Assembly (NCBI GenBank): GCA_003550275.1
Contig: QXCW01000002.1
Coordinates: forward strand, 2,851,501 to 2,915,500
Direction: 5' to 3'
DNA: 64,000 bases
Source: Flavobacteriaceae bacterium MAR_2010_72
GTDB lineage: Bacteria > Bacteroidota > Bacteroidia > Flavobacteriales > Flavobacteriaceae
In this document: piece after piece, positions 19,334 through 28,579 of the stretch
How positions within the stretch are numbered: the stretch's first letter is position 1
How the letters are laid out: every line of letters starts with the position of its first letter
The notes under the pieces: generated by a model
Databases searched by the model: none
What the model was told of the DNA's origin: nothing
What the model saw: the letters and a program-made list of their open reading frames with translations, nothing else
Translations under genes and position numbers: made by a program

Positions 19334-19425
19334 GGAAAAATTTGTCTGATTGCGACCTCGTTAAAAAATGCTAAAGCAGTTTCACTTTACTACTTTAGCG
19401 TTAGGCCTTATCAAACTTATTTTCC
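19334..19425 (+). promoter_or_regulatory. Structured 5' leader RNA of metK (candidate riboswitch, family not identified)
   Basis: The metK leader folds into two stacked helices. The outer helix pairs GGAAAA (19334-19339) with TTTTCC (19420-19425) and TTTG (19341-19344) with CAAA (19412-19415). The inner hairpin pairs AATGCTAAAG (19367-19376) with CTTTAGCGTT (19393-19402). Between them lie two single-stranded stretches, TCTGATTGCGACCTCGTTAA on the 5' side and AGGCCTTAT on the 3' side, which can add a CCT/AGG contact. Helix-internal loop-helix-hairpin upstream of the SAM synthetase gene suggests a SAM- or methionine-sensing RNA. The S-box (SAM-I) core was looked for and is absent. No T-rich terminator is present, so control would act on translation or RNA stability. 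Function is inference. Confidence 0.55.
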
Positions 19426-19452
19426 GTAATTTAACCAAAAATACAGACCTAT

Positions 19453-20742
19453 ATGCCATATTTATTTACTTCGGAAAGTGTTTCTGAAGGCCACCCAGAT
19501 AAAGTTGCAGACCAAATCAGTGATGCCTTACTAGATCATTTTTTGGCTTTTGACCCCGAATCAAAAGTTGCCTGTGAAACTCTAGTTACCACAGGTCAAG
19601 TTGTACTTGCGGGTGAGGTAAAAAGCAAGACCTATTTAGATGTTCAAGATATTGCCAGAACCGTAATCAATAATATTGGTTATACTAAAGGTGCCTATCA
19701 GTTTTCAGGCGACTCTTGTGGGGTTATTTCATTAATTCATGAACAATCACAGGACATCAATCAAGGTGTTGATCGGGGCAATAAAGAAGAGCAAGGCGCT
19801 GGAGATCAAGGCATGATGTTTGGCTATGCCACCAGTGAAACCGAAAATTATATGCCATTGGCATTGGATATTTCGCATAAAATTCTTCAGGTTCTTGCTG
19901 AATTACGTCGTGAAGGCAATGAAATTCCATATTTACGACCTGATGCAAAGAGCCAAGTAACTATTGAATATGGCGACGACAATACCCCTCAACGCATAGT
20001 GACGATCGTGATATCTACCCAGCATGACGAGTTTGTTTTACCTAAATCAAATTCTGAAGCTGATAAAAAAGCCGCTGAAGTAGAAATGCTTAAAAAAATA
20101 AGGGAAGATATCATCAAGATTTTAATCCCGAGGGTTATTGAGCAATTACCAGATTATGTTCAAAATTTGTTTAATAGCGATATTGAATACCATATCAATC
20201 CAACAGGAAAATTTGTTATTGGTGGGCCTCATGGGGACACAGGACTTACTGGAAGGAAAATAATTGTCGACACTTATGGTGGCAAAGGCGCTCATGGTGG
20301 TGGCGCATTTTCAGGGAAAGACCCAAGTAAGGTTGATAGAAGTGCTGCTTATGCTGCAAGACATATTGCTAAAAATTTAGTAGCTTCAGGATTATGTGAA
20401 GAAGTACTTGTTCAAGTGAGTTATGCTATTGGTGTGGTTGAGCCTACTTCTATTTTTATTGACACTTATGGCACCTGTCCGTTAAATTTAACTGATGGCG
20501 AAATTGCACAAACCGTCTCTACACTTTTTGATATGCGTCCTGCAGCTATTGAAGATCGCTTAAAGCTACGTAATCCCATTTATTTGGAAACTGCGGCTTA
20601 CGGGCATATGGGCAAAACCCCAAGAACTTTAGTGAAAGTTTTTGAAAGCCCTTACTCTGGAAAGGTTGAAAAAGAAGTAGAACTATTTACATGGGAAAAA
20701 CTGGATTATGTAGATAAGGTTAAATTGGCTTTTGATTTATAA
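19453..20742 (+). CDS. metK: S-adenosylmethionine synthetase
   Basis: A 429-residue enzyme making SAM from methionine and ATP. All hallmarks are present: '[20 protein letters not shown]' at the N-terminus, '[16 protein letters not shown]' in the middle, and '[20 protein letters not shown]' with '[20 protein letters not shown]' for the phosphate and metal site. It is a single-gene unit between a structured leader and a strong terminator. The start at 19453 is the only one matching the family N-terminus. Confidence 0.98.
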   Translation: MPYLFTSESVSEGHPDKVADQISDALLDHFLAFDPESKVACETLVTTGQVVLAGEVKSKTYLDVQDIARTVINNIGYTKGAYQFSGDSCGVISLIHEQSQDINQGVDRGNKEEQGAGDQGMMFGYATSETENYMPLALDISHKILQVLAELRREGNEIPYLRPDAKSQVTIEYGDDNTPQRIVTIVISTQHDEFVLPKSNSEADKKAAEVEMLKKIREDIIKILIPRVIEQLPDYVQNLFNSDIEYHINPTGKFVIGGPHGDTGLTGRKIIVDTYGGKGAHGGGAFSGKDPSKVDRSAAYAARHIAKNLVASGLCEEVLVQVSYAIGVVEPTSIFIDTYGTCPLNLTDGEIAQTVSTLFDMRPAAIEDRLKLRNPIYLETAAYGHMGKTPRTLVKVFESPYSGKVEKEVELFTWEKLDYVDKVKLAFDL

Positions 20743-20764
20743 TTCATCAGAAGTTAAAATATTT

Positions 20765-20797
20765 AAAGTCTTGCATCAAAAAATGCAAGACTTTTTT
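20765..20797 (+). terminator. Intrinsic terminator of metK
   Basis: Perfect 12-bp stem AAAGTCTTGCAT / ATGCAAGACTTT (20765-20776 and 20783-20794) with a CAAAAA loop, followed by T's to 20797. It lies 22 bases after the metK stop. Confidence 0.9.
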
Positions 20798-20882
20798 ATT
20801 AGCCCTTGACCATCTAAATAAAATACACGACATTAGTTTATTGTTTAGGCATTTTTGATGCCAAACGCTTAACGTTTTTAAA

Positions 20883-22076
20883 GTGACCAACAACCACCCA
20901 ATAACATCTAATGTAAAAAAAAGGATACTCCCATTGATCGTGTTCTCTCAATTTTGCTGCACATCCCTTTGGTTTGCAGGCAATGGTGTCATGGGAGATC
21001 TAATTACGAACTTCAACCTTAACCAAAATAGTTTAGGTCATTTAACATCAGCCGTACAACTAGGCTTTATTATTGGAACATTAACATTTGCAATATTGAC
21101 TGTATCAGATCGGTTTTCTCCTTCTAAAGTTTTCTTTGTAAGCGCAGTTTTGGGAGCTATTTGCAATATAGGTATGTTATTGGAATTCAATAATTTTATG
21201 AGCTTAATGTCACTTCGCATGCTTACTGGTTTTTTCCTAGCGGGAATTTATCCGGTTGGAATGAAAATAGCAGCTGATTATTATGACAAAGGTCTAGGAA
21301 AAGCATTAGGATATTTAGTCGGGGCTTTAGTGATTGGCACCGCATTTCCGCATATATTGAAAGGTTATTTACACACCTTCTCATGGCACCATATACTTTT
21401 GATTACTAGCGCCCTAGCTGTTATTGGCGGGCTAATGATGTTTATTTTAGTCCCTGATGGCCCTTATAGGAAACAGAGCGTGACACTCGATGTTTCGGCT
21501 TTTTCGAAAGTGTTTAAAAATTCTAATTTTAGGGCTGCTGCATTTGGGTATTTCGGGCATATGTGGGAACTATACGCATTTTGGGCCTTTGTCCCAGTGA
21601 TGTTAAAATATTATACCATACTACATCCTGAAAACCACTTGAATATTCCAATGTTATCCTTTTTCATTATTGCTGTAGGTGGTTTATCTTGTGTGCTTGG
21701 CGGTTATATATCACAATACATTGGCGCAAAAAAAACAGCTTTTACAGCATTGCTATTATCATGTATATGCTGTTTAATTTCTCCATTAATGTTTGAGGTA
21801 AATTCAGTATCTACTCTTATTGGCTTTTTAATTATCTGGGGCATTGTGGTTATTGCGGATTCGCCCATGTTTTCTACATTAGTTGCTCAAAATGCAGACG
21901 CAAAAATTAAGGGAACAGCACTAACCATTGTCAACTGCATTGGTTTTTCAATTACCATAATCAGTATTCAAATTTTGAATACTATAAACAGCATTGCTGA
22001 TACAAAGTATATGTACCTCCTTTTAGCCATAGGGCCAATTTTGGGCTTACTGGCATTATCTAAAAAGAAGTCATAA
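20883..22076 (+). CDS. MFS transporter
   Basis: A 397-residue major facilitator protein with about 12 hydrophobic segments. The start is GTG at 20883. 'LWFAGNGVMGDLITNF' lies in the first helix-loop region, and 'MLTGFFLAGIYPVGMKIAAD' resembles the MFS motif around helices 4-5. A long cytoplasmic loop sits after about residue 190 ('VPDGPYRKQ'), splitting two six-helix halves. Families with this N-terminal 'CCTSLWFAGN' pattern are often called CynX/NimT- or nitrate-type, but the substrate cannot be read from the sequence. It is monocistronic, between the metK terminator and a bidirectional hairpin. Confidence 0.85.
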   Translation: MTNNHPITSNVKKRILPLIVFSQFCCTSLWFAGNGVMGDLITNFNLNQNSLGHLTSAVQLGFIIGTLTFAILTVSDRFSPSKVFFVSAVLGAICNIGMLLEFNNFMSLMSLRMLTGFFLAGIYPVGMKIAADYYDKGLGKALGYLVGALVIGTAFPHILKGYLHTFSWHHILLITSALAVIGGLMMFILVPDGPYRKQSVTLDVSAFSKVFKNSNFRAAAFGYFGHMWELYAFWAFVPVMLKYYTILHPENHLNIPMLSFFIIAVGGLSCVLGGYISQYIGAKKTAFTALLLSCICCLISPLMFEVNSVSTLIGFLIIWGIVVIADSPMFSTLVAQNADAKIKGTALTIVNCIGFSITIISIQILNTINSIADTKYMYLLLAIGPILGLLALSKKKS

Positions 22077-22078
22077 AA

Positions 22079-22103
22079 AAACCTCAACGTTTTGTTGAGG
22101 TTT
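22079..22103. terminator. Bidirectional terminator between MFS gene and M28 peptidase gene
   Basis: Stem AAACCTCAAC / GTTGAGGTTT with a short GTTTT-type loop, flanked by A's on the left and T's on the right. It lies between the convergent genes ending at 22076 and 22110 and can serve both. Confidence 0.8.
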
Positions 22104-22109
22104 AAATTC

Positions 22110-23663
22110 TTAATCCATTCCACCTTTTCGAGTTGGTGAACGTTGGCTGGGCCAGGTTTGTTGCTCACCCGTACGTCTACTCATAGGTAAAATGATCCGT
22201 TCTTTTGAAGTTGTATTAGGATCTTCAGAAGCCATATAAGCTAATATAGCGGTAAGTATAACATTACTTCTAACGTCATCAAATACAATTTTATCATAAG
22301 TATCCCTATTGGTATGCCAAGTATAAGTTCCATAATCCCAACTTAATGAGCTTAAATTAAATGCTGGTGCACCAGCAGCTACAAAAGACGCATTATCTGA
22401 ACCACCACCACTTGGCGACCCAGGAAATTCTGTTTCAATCTCATTGGTAATTTCACTTGGCACCGCATACAACCATCGTGTTAAATATTCATATGAATGT
22501 AAAAATCCTGCTCCAGAAATGTCTTTTACTCGACCTGTACCATTGTCTTGGTTAAATAACGCCTGAACATTGGCAACTATTTCTGGGTGATCTTCAACAA
22601 AAGCCCTAGAACCATTTAAACCCTGCTCTTCACTTCCCCAATGACCAACCAGAATAGTACGTTTTGGGTTTGGGTACATCTTTTTAAGAATACGCATAGC
22701 CTCCATCATCACCAGTGTACCAGTGCCATTATCGGTAGCACCTTGTGCACCATCCCAAGAATCGAAATGAGCAGAAAGAATCACATACTCTTCTGGTTTT
22801 TCCGTTCCCTTAATCTCTGCAATCGTATTAAAAGTTGGCACAACACCTAGCTCTTTAGATTCTGCAACTACTTTAATTTTAGGCTGACTTCCATATTGCG
22901 CCAATCTGTAAAGCATTCCATAATCTTCCAATTCCAATTCTACAGTTGGTATTTTTTTTGTTCTTGCACTAAAAATTTTGTTCGCACCAAAGCCTCTTGA
23001 CCAATACGAAGTGACGATACCAGCAGCTCCAGCATTTTCTAAAGCTTCAATTATACTTCTGCTATTATATCCTGTTCTTGCAATGTTTTTATTCCATTCT
23101 GAAGTTAACGAATCTCTGTCATTCTTCATTTTTTCAAATGAAGCTTCCGTGGCAAATTTTTCCCAGTTATAATCTGGACGACCAGTAGGCTGCATCATTG
23201 ATGCCATTACAAACTTACCTTTTACTTTTGGCAACCAGCTTTGAAAATCTGCTTCATTTTGTATGGTAGGAATTATAACTACTTCGGCCGTGATTCCTTT
23301 ACTCCCTGTACTAGGGTTCCAAGCTAACTGTGTTCCTTCTAAACTCTCTACTCTAGGCGACACCATATCAATATGGGTGATTCCACGTTCCCATCCGCGC
23401 CATTCGCCCCACTTTTCGTTTTTAGCTGGAATTCCCCAACCGCTATATTTAGCCACTGCCCAATCATGAGCAATTTTCATTTGTGGCGTTCCAACTAATC
23501 TTGGGCCTACAACATCCAAAAGTTCATGGGCTAGAACTTCCAATTGTGAATTTTGATTAGCTTCTTTTATGATGTTGTCAATAACTTCCTTACTTTCTTG
23601 AGCTTGAAGTGTTACCGTTGTTAACAAAAAAGCAGAAAGCATCAGTCTTTTTAAATGTTTCAT
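22110..23663 (-). CDS. Secreted M28-family zinc peptidase (carboxypeptidase Q-like)
   Basis: A 517-residue exported protein with a Sec signal ('MKHLKRLMLSAFLLTTVTLQ', cut near 'QAQES'). A PA-type insert (about residues 130-260) precedes the catalytic domain. The co-catalytic zinc site of M28 peptidases is visible: 'VILSAHFDSWDGAQGATDNG' with His and bridging Asp, 'VGHWGSEEQGLNGS' with the Glu pair, 'SGGGSDNASFVAAG' with Asp, and 'YTWHTNRDTYDKI' with the last His. Layout and length match plasma glutamate carboxypeptidase/CPQ relatives that trim peptides in the periplasm or outside. It is a single gene; a MITE-like element lies 73 bases upstream of its start. Confidence 0.9.
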   Translation of the reverse strand: MKHLKRLMLSAFLLTTVTLQAQESKEVIDNIIKEANQNSQLEVLAHELLDVVGPRLVGTPQMKIAHDWAVAKYSGWGIPAKNEKWGEWRGWERGITHIDMVSPRVESLEGTQLAWNPSTGSKGITAEVVIIPTIQNEADFQSWLPKVKGKFVMASMMQPTGRPDYNWEKFATEASFEKMKNDRDSLTSEWNKNIARTGYNSRSIIEALENAGAAGIVTSYWSRGFGANKIFSARTKKIPTVELELEDYGMLYRLAQYGSQPKIKVVAESKELGVVPTFNTIAEIKGTEKPEEYVILSAHFDSWDGAQGATDNGTGTLVMMEAMRILKKMYPNPKRTILVGHWGSEEQGLNGSRAFVEDHPEIVANVQALFNQDNGTGRVKDISGAGFLHSYEYLTRWLYAVPSEITNEIETEFPGSPSGGGSDNASFVAAGAPAFNLSSLSWDYGTYTWHTNRDTYDKIVFDDVRSNVILTAILAYMASEDPNTTSKERIILPMSRRTGEQQTWPSQRSPTRKGGMD

Positions 23664-23735
23664 TTGAATATATAATATTAATGGTTCAGGCTTCCAAAAT
23701 ACTATTATTTTAGAATATAAAATGTTAAAAAATAT

Positions 23736-23870
23736 ATGAGGCTGTCTAAAAAGGTTGTTATCTGTCAGTTCGAGCGCAGTCGAGAACTAACCAACTACTG
23801 AAAATCAATAGGTTTCGACTGCGCTCAACCCGACAAAATCCAGCTTTTATTACTTTTTAGATAGTCTCAT
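23736..23870. mobile_element. 135-bp MITE-like element with terminal and internal inverted repeats
   Basis: The ends are 18-bp inverted repeats: ATGAGGCTGTCTAAAAAG at the left (23736-23753) and, on the opposite strand, ATGAGACTATCTAAAAAG at the right (23853-23870), 16 of 18 identical. The bases TAT flank both ends and may be a target-site duplication. A second inverted pair lies inside, sharing GAGCGCAGTCGA (23772-23783) and its complement (23815-23826). There is no coding capacity. It sits between the M28 gene and the 3' end of the outer-membrane receptor gene, 5 bases from that stop codon. Classification as a non-autonomous transposon is inference from structure. Confidence 0.65.
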
Positions 23871-23875
23871 TATAA

Positions 23876-26581
23876 TTAAAGTTCATAACGCAACCTAAAC
23901 GTTATAAATCGCGGTTGAATAAAGTACTCTGTAGCGCTTACAGAGAAGGCATTGCTATTACTTTGACTTTGTGATCTTGTATCTAATAAGTTGGTAGCCT
24001 TTACTTCATATTCGAACTTGGCATCGCGATCTTTTCGATAAGATAAGGATGCATTCCAAAATTGAAAATCATTGATGGTACCATCCTCATCACTAAAATT
24101 ATTATAGGAATAATCCGTTCTAAAGGTTAGTTTTTTCCAAATATAGGCGTCAAACTCAATAGACGGCGCTTTGGTGTAGAATTTAGTTCGTCTTGAACCT
24201 TGATCATTATCTGAAATAGAATAGCGATAGCCTATCTCAACATTTGGCGCATCCCTGAAATTGGTACGGAATTCGGCACGATAACTCTGTGAATAATTCT
24301 CATTGACCGAGCGTTCATTTTGAATAAACTGATTAAACTTTGAATAATTAAAATTTCCATTTACCGAAGCTTGCAGCTTTCCAAAACGTCTTTGGAAGCG
24401 ACCATTTGCGGATACTGATTCATCTGCAAAAGCCGAATTAAATGGTGAGTTGGTTCTGATTACACTTTCAAAATTGGTCAAACTTCGAATCTGGTCAATA
24501 CTTTTTCTATAACTGATCATAGCATGAACATTGGTGTAATTAAACATATTAAAACTAAAATACGAGAGGTTAACATTATGTGATATTGAATTATCCAATG
24601 CCTCATTACCAAAATACAAGGAGTTATAATTATTGAGCACCAAACCTCGGGCCAAATTGGTAACATCGGTAAATTGGGTTCGCATGTTATATCTCAAGGT
24701 GATATTCTCACTCTTTTTCAATTCCATGCGCATGTCAAAATCTGGTAACAGTTTAAAGAAATTATCTTTATAAGTTTCATCGAACTGTGTATTTTTTGTG
24801 CTAAAAACATGTGCGGAAACACCAGGATTAAAAGTAAACATCCCTGTTTTAAAACGGTAATGAAACCCTAAATACAAGTCACTAAAATTATAGTCGATAT
24901 TGTTTGTATCAAGCCCATTATTAAAGTTAGGTGTAGGCTCAAATTTAGAACCATCATCTAAAAACTGGAAGATTTCAGAGTCAAATTGCTGTCTACTTAA
25001 AATGGTTCCTAAAGTTAAATTGATATTGCTTTTTTGGTTGAGCACATTCCAATAATCTAATTTGGCATCAAGTTGATTGGATTTTACACGCTTATCCTGA
25101 ACAATATCATAACCCGATTGGTTATTATCTAAGCCTAAACCGTCGGCCGTATTCATATAATTGGTTTTGTCTTCTAAAATGGCGTTATAAAAAGGATCTT
25201 CATCTTGCAATAAATGCTGGGCTTCTAAAGCAAAAATGTTGGTTTCATTCAGTGTATAATAATAATTGAGGTTTTGATTAACGCTATATGGACTTGTATT
25301 TTCCAATTGATCAATATTTCCTATAACAGAAGAAAAATAATTTTGATCTTGTTCTTCTTTTGAAACACGACCGAGAATATCGTAGTCTAATTGGTTACTG
25401 GTGTTTGGCTTATACTTTGTGCTGAATTTTAGCATGCCTAAATCACTGCGTTGGGTTGTATTACTTTGTGTGTTTTCATCAGGAATCCCTAAACCTTGAT
25501 CGGTATATCGTACCGAGTTGTTCTCCTCTAATTCTGTTTTACTATTTGAAAAAATGGCAAAACCGCTAATGTCTAAAGTCTTTTTTGGTGAATAACTAAA
25601 ATTAGCCGCTCCAAACTTGGTATTGATATCTTTTGCACGGTTATTCTGCATGGCTAAAAATCCAAGATTATTATTTCCTAAATTGATACTCGTTCCACTT
25701 TGACGACTTGGCGCTCTAAAACCACCCGAAAAATTAAAATAATCACGGCGCGTGAATGCAATTTCTCCAGTATTATTCAAATCGCCGATTAAATTCACAC
25801 TGTATTTTGGACTGTAGTAAAACAATTTAGGTTGCACTAAATAAAGCTCTTGATCAACAGAACTTCCGCCTCCAGCAGTGATATTACCAAACCAGAAATT
25901 CTTTTTACCTTCTTTTAATTTAATGTTTATAGCGACATTATCCTGATTATTGGTGACGCCACTTAATTGCCCAACTTCGGCAAAGTTTTTTAATACCTGT
26001 ACTTTATCAACGGCATTTGAAGGAATGTTTTTGGTAGCCAATTTGGTATCGCCGTCAAAAAAATCCTTACCATCGACCATTACTTTTGAAACCACTTTAC
26101 CTTCAACTTCAATTTGCCCATCATCATTGATTTCTACTCCCGGAAGGTTCTTTAATACATCTTCAAGTTTTCGTTCAGTACCTTTATTAAAAGAATCTGC
26201 ATTATAAATCAAGGTGTCACCCTTGATAGTTACAGGCATTTCATAGGTGAGCTCAATTTCGTCCAGCGAGTTATCAACTTCAAGTGAAAAGTCACGATCT
26301 AAATTCTCTTCTTTGGTGGTTATGGTTTGGGTTAAGGTTCTCATCCCTATATAACTCACTTGAATACTGTACTCCGCATTTTTGCCCAAATTTAACTTAT
26401 AGCGTCCTTCGTCATTGGTAATGGCGTAGGATTCCAACGCCTTGGTTTCTTGATTTATAGCAATAACATTGGCCAGTTCTAAAGGCGCTCCAATACTATC
26501 CTTTACAATACCTTCTACCTTAATTTGAGCAAAAGTCTGCCCGGCTGCACAAAGCAGCATGATACATAAAATGTTTTTCAT
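23876..26581 (-). CDS. Outer-membrane receptor-like beta-barrel protein with carboxypeptidase-regulatory-like N-terminal domain
   Basis: A 901-residue outer-membrane protein. The start at 26581 gives a signal peptide ('MKNILCIMLLCAAGQTFAQ'); the longer frame to 26659 overlaps nothing useful. Residues about 20-105 form a CarboxypepD_reg-like Ig domain ('VEGIVKDSIGAPLELANVIA'). A TonB plug-like domain follows ('LEDVLKNLPGVEINDDGQI', 'VSKVMVDGKDFFDGD'), then a large barrel of the outer membrane protein beta-barrel family. No TonB box was identified. It follows a GLPGLI-family gene by 40 bases. GLPGLI proteins, this barrel and the nearby two-component system are often found together in flavobacteria. 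The cargo is unknown. Confidence 0.85.
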   Translation of the reverse strand: MKNILCIMLLCAAGQTFAQIKVEGIVKDSIGAPLELANVIAINQETKALESYAITNDEGRYKLNLGKNAEYSIQVSYIGMRTLTQTITTKEENLDRDFSLEVDNSLDEIELTYEMPVTIKGDTLIYNADSFNKGTERKLEDVLKNLPGVEINDDGQIEVEGKVVSKVMVDGKDFFDGDTKLATKNIPSNAVDKVQVLKNFAEVGQLSGVTNNQDNVAINIKLKEGKKNFWFGNITAGGGSSVDQELYLVQPKLFYYSPKYSVNLIGDLNNTGEIAFTRRDYFNFSGGFRAPSRQSGTSINLGNNNLGFLAMQNNRAKDINTKFGAANFSYSPKKTLDISGFAIFSNSKTELEENNSVRYTDQGLGIPDENTQSNTTQRSDLGMLKFSTKYKPNTSNQLDYDILGRVSKEEQDQNYFSSVIGNIDQLENTSPYSVNQNLNYYYTLNETNIFALEAQHLLQDEDPFYNAILEDKTNYMNTADGLGLDNNQSGYDIVQDKRVKSNQLDAKLDYWNVLNQKSNINLTLGTILSRQQFDSEIFQFLDDGSKFEPTPNFNNGLDTNNIDYNFSDLYLGFHYRFKTGMFTFNPGVSAHVFSTKNTQFDETYKDNFFKLLPDFDMRMELKKSENITLRYNMRTQFTDVTNLARGLVLNNYNSLYFGNEALDNSISHNVNLSYFSFNMFNYTNVHAMISYRKSIDQIRSLTNFESVIRTNSPFNSAFADESVSANGRFQRRFGKLQASVNGNFNYSKFNQFIQNERSVNENYSQSYRAEFRTNFRDAPNVEIGYRYSISDNDQGSRRTKFYTKAPSIEFDAYIWKKLTFRTDYSYNNFSDEDGTINDFQFWNASLSYRKDRDAKFEYEVKATNLLDTRSQSQSNSNAFSVSATEYFIQPRFITFRLRYEL

Positions 26582-26621
26582 GAATGTGTTTTTGATTGAT
26601 TTAAGTACTGCTGCGTTCGCA

Positions 26622-27509
26622 TTAATTTCTTCTGAAGTTGCCTCTATCTCGTCCTCCAAAATTCTCTCTCATTTCTTCAATTTTTTCTTTCATAATAGCG
26701 TTATACTCGTCCCGTGTAACGCTTTTGCCTTTTGAAGGCCTTTTTATTTCTTGCTTTTCCTGTGGATTAATGACAATTTTTGAGCATAAAATTGTAGTCC
26801 TATCGGCATTGACTTCCAAAATTAAACCTGGCAATCCCCAATATTCTCCTGGACCTTGATTGATTGGAATTTGAGGTGTATACCAAGCGGTTACTATAAT
26901 TTGTTTAGGTACTTCAACTTCTGCAATTGGATTATTGGTTTTTGTAGTATCCGCCTTTTCTTCACCTTCCTTTTTTTCTTCATTATCTCGGTTTCGTCTT
27001 CTAAAACTGGTCATATCCATTTCATCTACCTGTTTAATTGCTGTTGCTTTAAAGCACAAATATTGTCCAATTTGTTTCGTTTCACTTTCCATTTTCCAGT
27101 TAAGTGGTGGTAAGGAATCCGTTACCAAAAATTGCTTTCCAAAAAATTCTTGTTCCTGCAATAATTGAGATTCTTTTACATTTTTATATTGTGGTCCACC
27201 AGTAAAACTACTCATAAAGCCCCCAAAACGCATACCGCCGCCAGCACCTGGTGTTTCGAGTTTTTCTTCTTCTTTATATATGGATTCGGCACGATTAAAA
27301 GTTAACACATAGGTTTTTTCAAACATACTTTTCATACGTTCGGCAATTTGGCGCTTCTGTTCTTCGCTCATTTGTCTACCACCAAAACCATCCATATCCA
27401 TAGTTGTTTTTGATTGATAATAAGCAACACCTTGAAAATCTTGAGAATATAAAGCCTGCCCTGAAATAAAAATTAGGGCAATACTTAATTTAAAGTAAAT
27501 TGATTTCAT
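26622..27509 (-). CDS. GLPGLI family protein (first copy)
   Basis: A 295-residue exported protein with signal peptide 'MKSIYFKLSIALIFISGQ' ending near 'YSQDF'. The name motif appears as 'YWGLPGLILEVNADRTTILC', preceded by 'ITAWYTPQIPINQGPGEYWG'-like residues common to this family. The middle has a Gly-rich segment ('ETPGAGGGMRFGGFMSSF') and a charged stretch (about residues 175-200). The function of the GLPGLI family is unknown; members occur beside outer-membrane receptors in Bacteroidota. It is similar along its length to the next gene (27608-28453), so the two are tandem paralogues, and it lies 40 bases upstream of the receptor gene. Confidence 0.9.
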   Translation of the reverse strand: MKSIYFKLSIALIFISGQALYSQDFQGVAYYQSKTTMDMDGFGGRQMSEEQKRQIAERMKSMFEKTYVLTFNRAESIYKEEEKLETPGAGGGMRFGGFMSSFTGGPQYKNVKESQLLQEQEFFGKQFLVTDSLPPLNWKMESETKQIGQYLCFKATAIKQVDEMDMTSFRRRNRDNEEKKEGEEKADTTKTNNPIAEVEVPKQIIVTAWYTPQIPINQGPGEYWGLPGLILEVNADRTTILCSKIVINPQEKQEIKRPSKGKSVTRDEYNAIMKEKIEEMRENFGGRDRGNFRRN

Positions 27510-27607
27510 ATGAGTAAAAGTCTAATAAAATGTTAACACTATTTGTAGTTAGACCTTATAAATGCTAATTAGTTAAGCTTAAATATGTTAAAATTATCTT
27601 AAAAAAA

Positions 27608-28453
27608 TTAGCCCCCTATGCGTATTTCTACTTGGTGACCATCTTTTCGATCTGAATTACGCTGTTCACGCATTTCCTTCATTTTCTTCTCTACAATGTC
27701 GTCAAACTCTGCCTGACTCACTATTTTTCCTTTTTTTGGTTCAGAAATAACAATCGCATCTTGCGGATTTAAAACAATCTTACTGCAGATCACCGTTTCA
27801 GTTCCATCATTAACTTCGAGTATTAAACCTGGAAGTCCGTGATAATTGCCAGGACCTGTGGTCACAGGAATTTGAGGTGTATACCAAGCAGTAATGGTTA
27901 TTGTTTCCATTTCAGGTGCTTTGTCGGCATCAGCGTCGAGATCCTTATCGCGATTAATGCTAATACCACCAACTAATTTAGCTTGTTCGCGTGTTGTGGT
28001 TGCCTTAAAGCAGGTGTAATCACCAATATTTTTGGTTTCAGACTCTAGCTTCCATTCCAGTTGTTTAAGCTTGTCTTTAACAAGGAATATTTTACCAAAT
28101 ACATCATTTTGGTTGACATAACGCTGTTCCTTAAAATTTTTAAATAGAATGTCAGCACCTCCAGATGTAAACATCACTACTTGCACTCCTGCGGGTTGTG
28201 GTGGCGCCAACGATTCTTCTTCTTTATAAATAGAGGCTTCTTTGTTAAATGACAAATTATAGGTTTTTTCAAACTGTTTTTTCATCATTTCCATCATGCG
28301 TTGATGCATTTCAGAATTAACTTGGGTGCTATCCAATTTAATGTCTACTTTTCGCTTTGACTTATAGGTTGCAACACCTTGAAAATCTTGGGCATTACCA
28401 CTGCTCACGACCAGTGAAATTGCAAGTACTAAAACTCTAATAATTGTATTCAT
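27608..28453 (-). CDS. GLPGLI family protein (second copy)
   Basis: A 281-residue exported protein with signal peptide 'MNTIIRVLVLAISLVVSSG' ending near 'NAQDF'. It shares with its neighbour the mature start 'DFQGVATYKSK', the 'FEKTYNLSFNKEASIYKEEE' block, the name motif 'YHGLPGLILEVNDGTETVIC' and 'KIVLNPQDAIVI'. It lacks the Gly-rich insert of the first copy. Function unknown. Probably first gene of the unit GLPGLI-GLPGLI-receptor. It is divergent from a histidine kinase gene across 126 bases, so the kinase and regulator may control it. Confidence 0.9.
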   Translation of the reverse strand: MNTIIRVLVLAISLVVSSGNAQDFQGVATYKSKRKVDIKLDSTQVNSEMHQRMMEMMKKQFEKTYNLSFNKEASIYKEEESLAPPQPAGVQVVMFTSGGADILFKNFKEQRYVNQNDVFGKIFLVKDKLKQLEWKLESETKNIGDYTCFKATTTREQAKLVGGISINRDKDLDADADKAPEMETITITAWYTPQIPVTTGPGNYHGLPGLILEVNDGTETVICSKIVLNPQDAIVISEPKKGKIVSQAEFDDIVEKKMKEMREQRNSDRKDGHQVEIRIGG

Positions 28454-28567
28454 AATTGAAGGTTTTTTGATTAATTAAGATTACAAATATGGGACGTTAT
28501 TTGCGCTTTTAAAGTTAATGAGTGTTAACGTGTGTTAAGCGATTGAATTTTATTCAATATTAACTTT

Positions 28568-28575
28568 TACTTTTG
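28568..28575 (+). promoter_or_regulatory. -7 box of the histidine-kinase gene, only 4 bases before the ATG
   Basis: TACTTTTG at 28568-28575 matches TAnnTTTG in full. The ATG is at 28580. Transcription from this box would begin at or within a base or two of the start codon, giving a leaderless mRNA. The -33 box is weak, so the promoter call rests on the -7 match. Confidence 0.45.
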
Positions 28576-28579
28576 AACT

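Noticed and set aside
19334-19425. SAM-I (S-box) riboswitch before metK
   Set aside because: The S-box core pattern with its kink-turn and 'GGGA...CCGGCAACC'-like parts was not found; the structure present has a different loop sequence, so only an unassigned element is reported.
26582-26659. 26 extra N-terminal residues on the receptor-like barrel
   Set aside because: The added acidic residues precede a normal signal peptide that starts at 26581.
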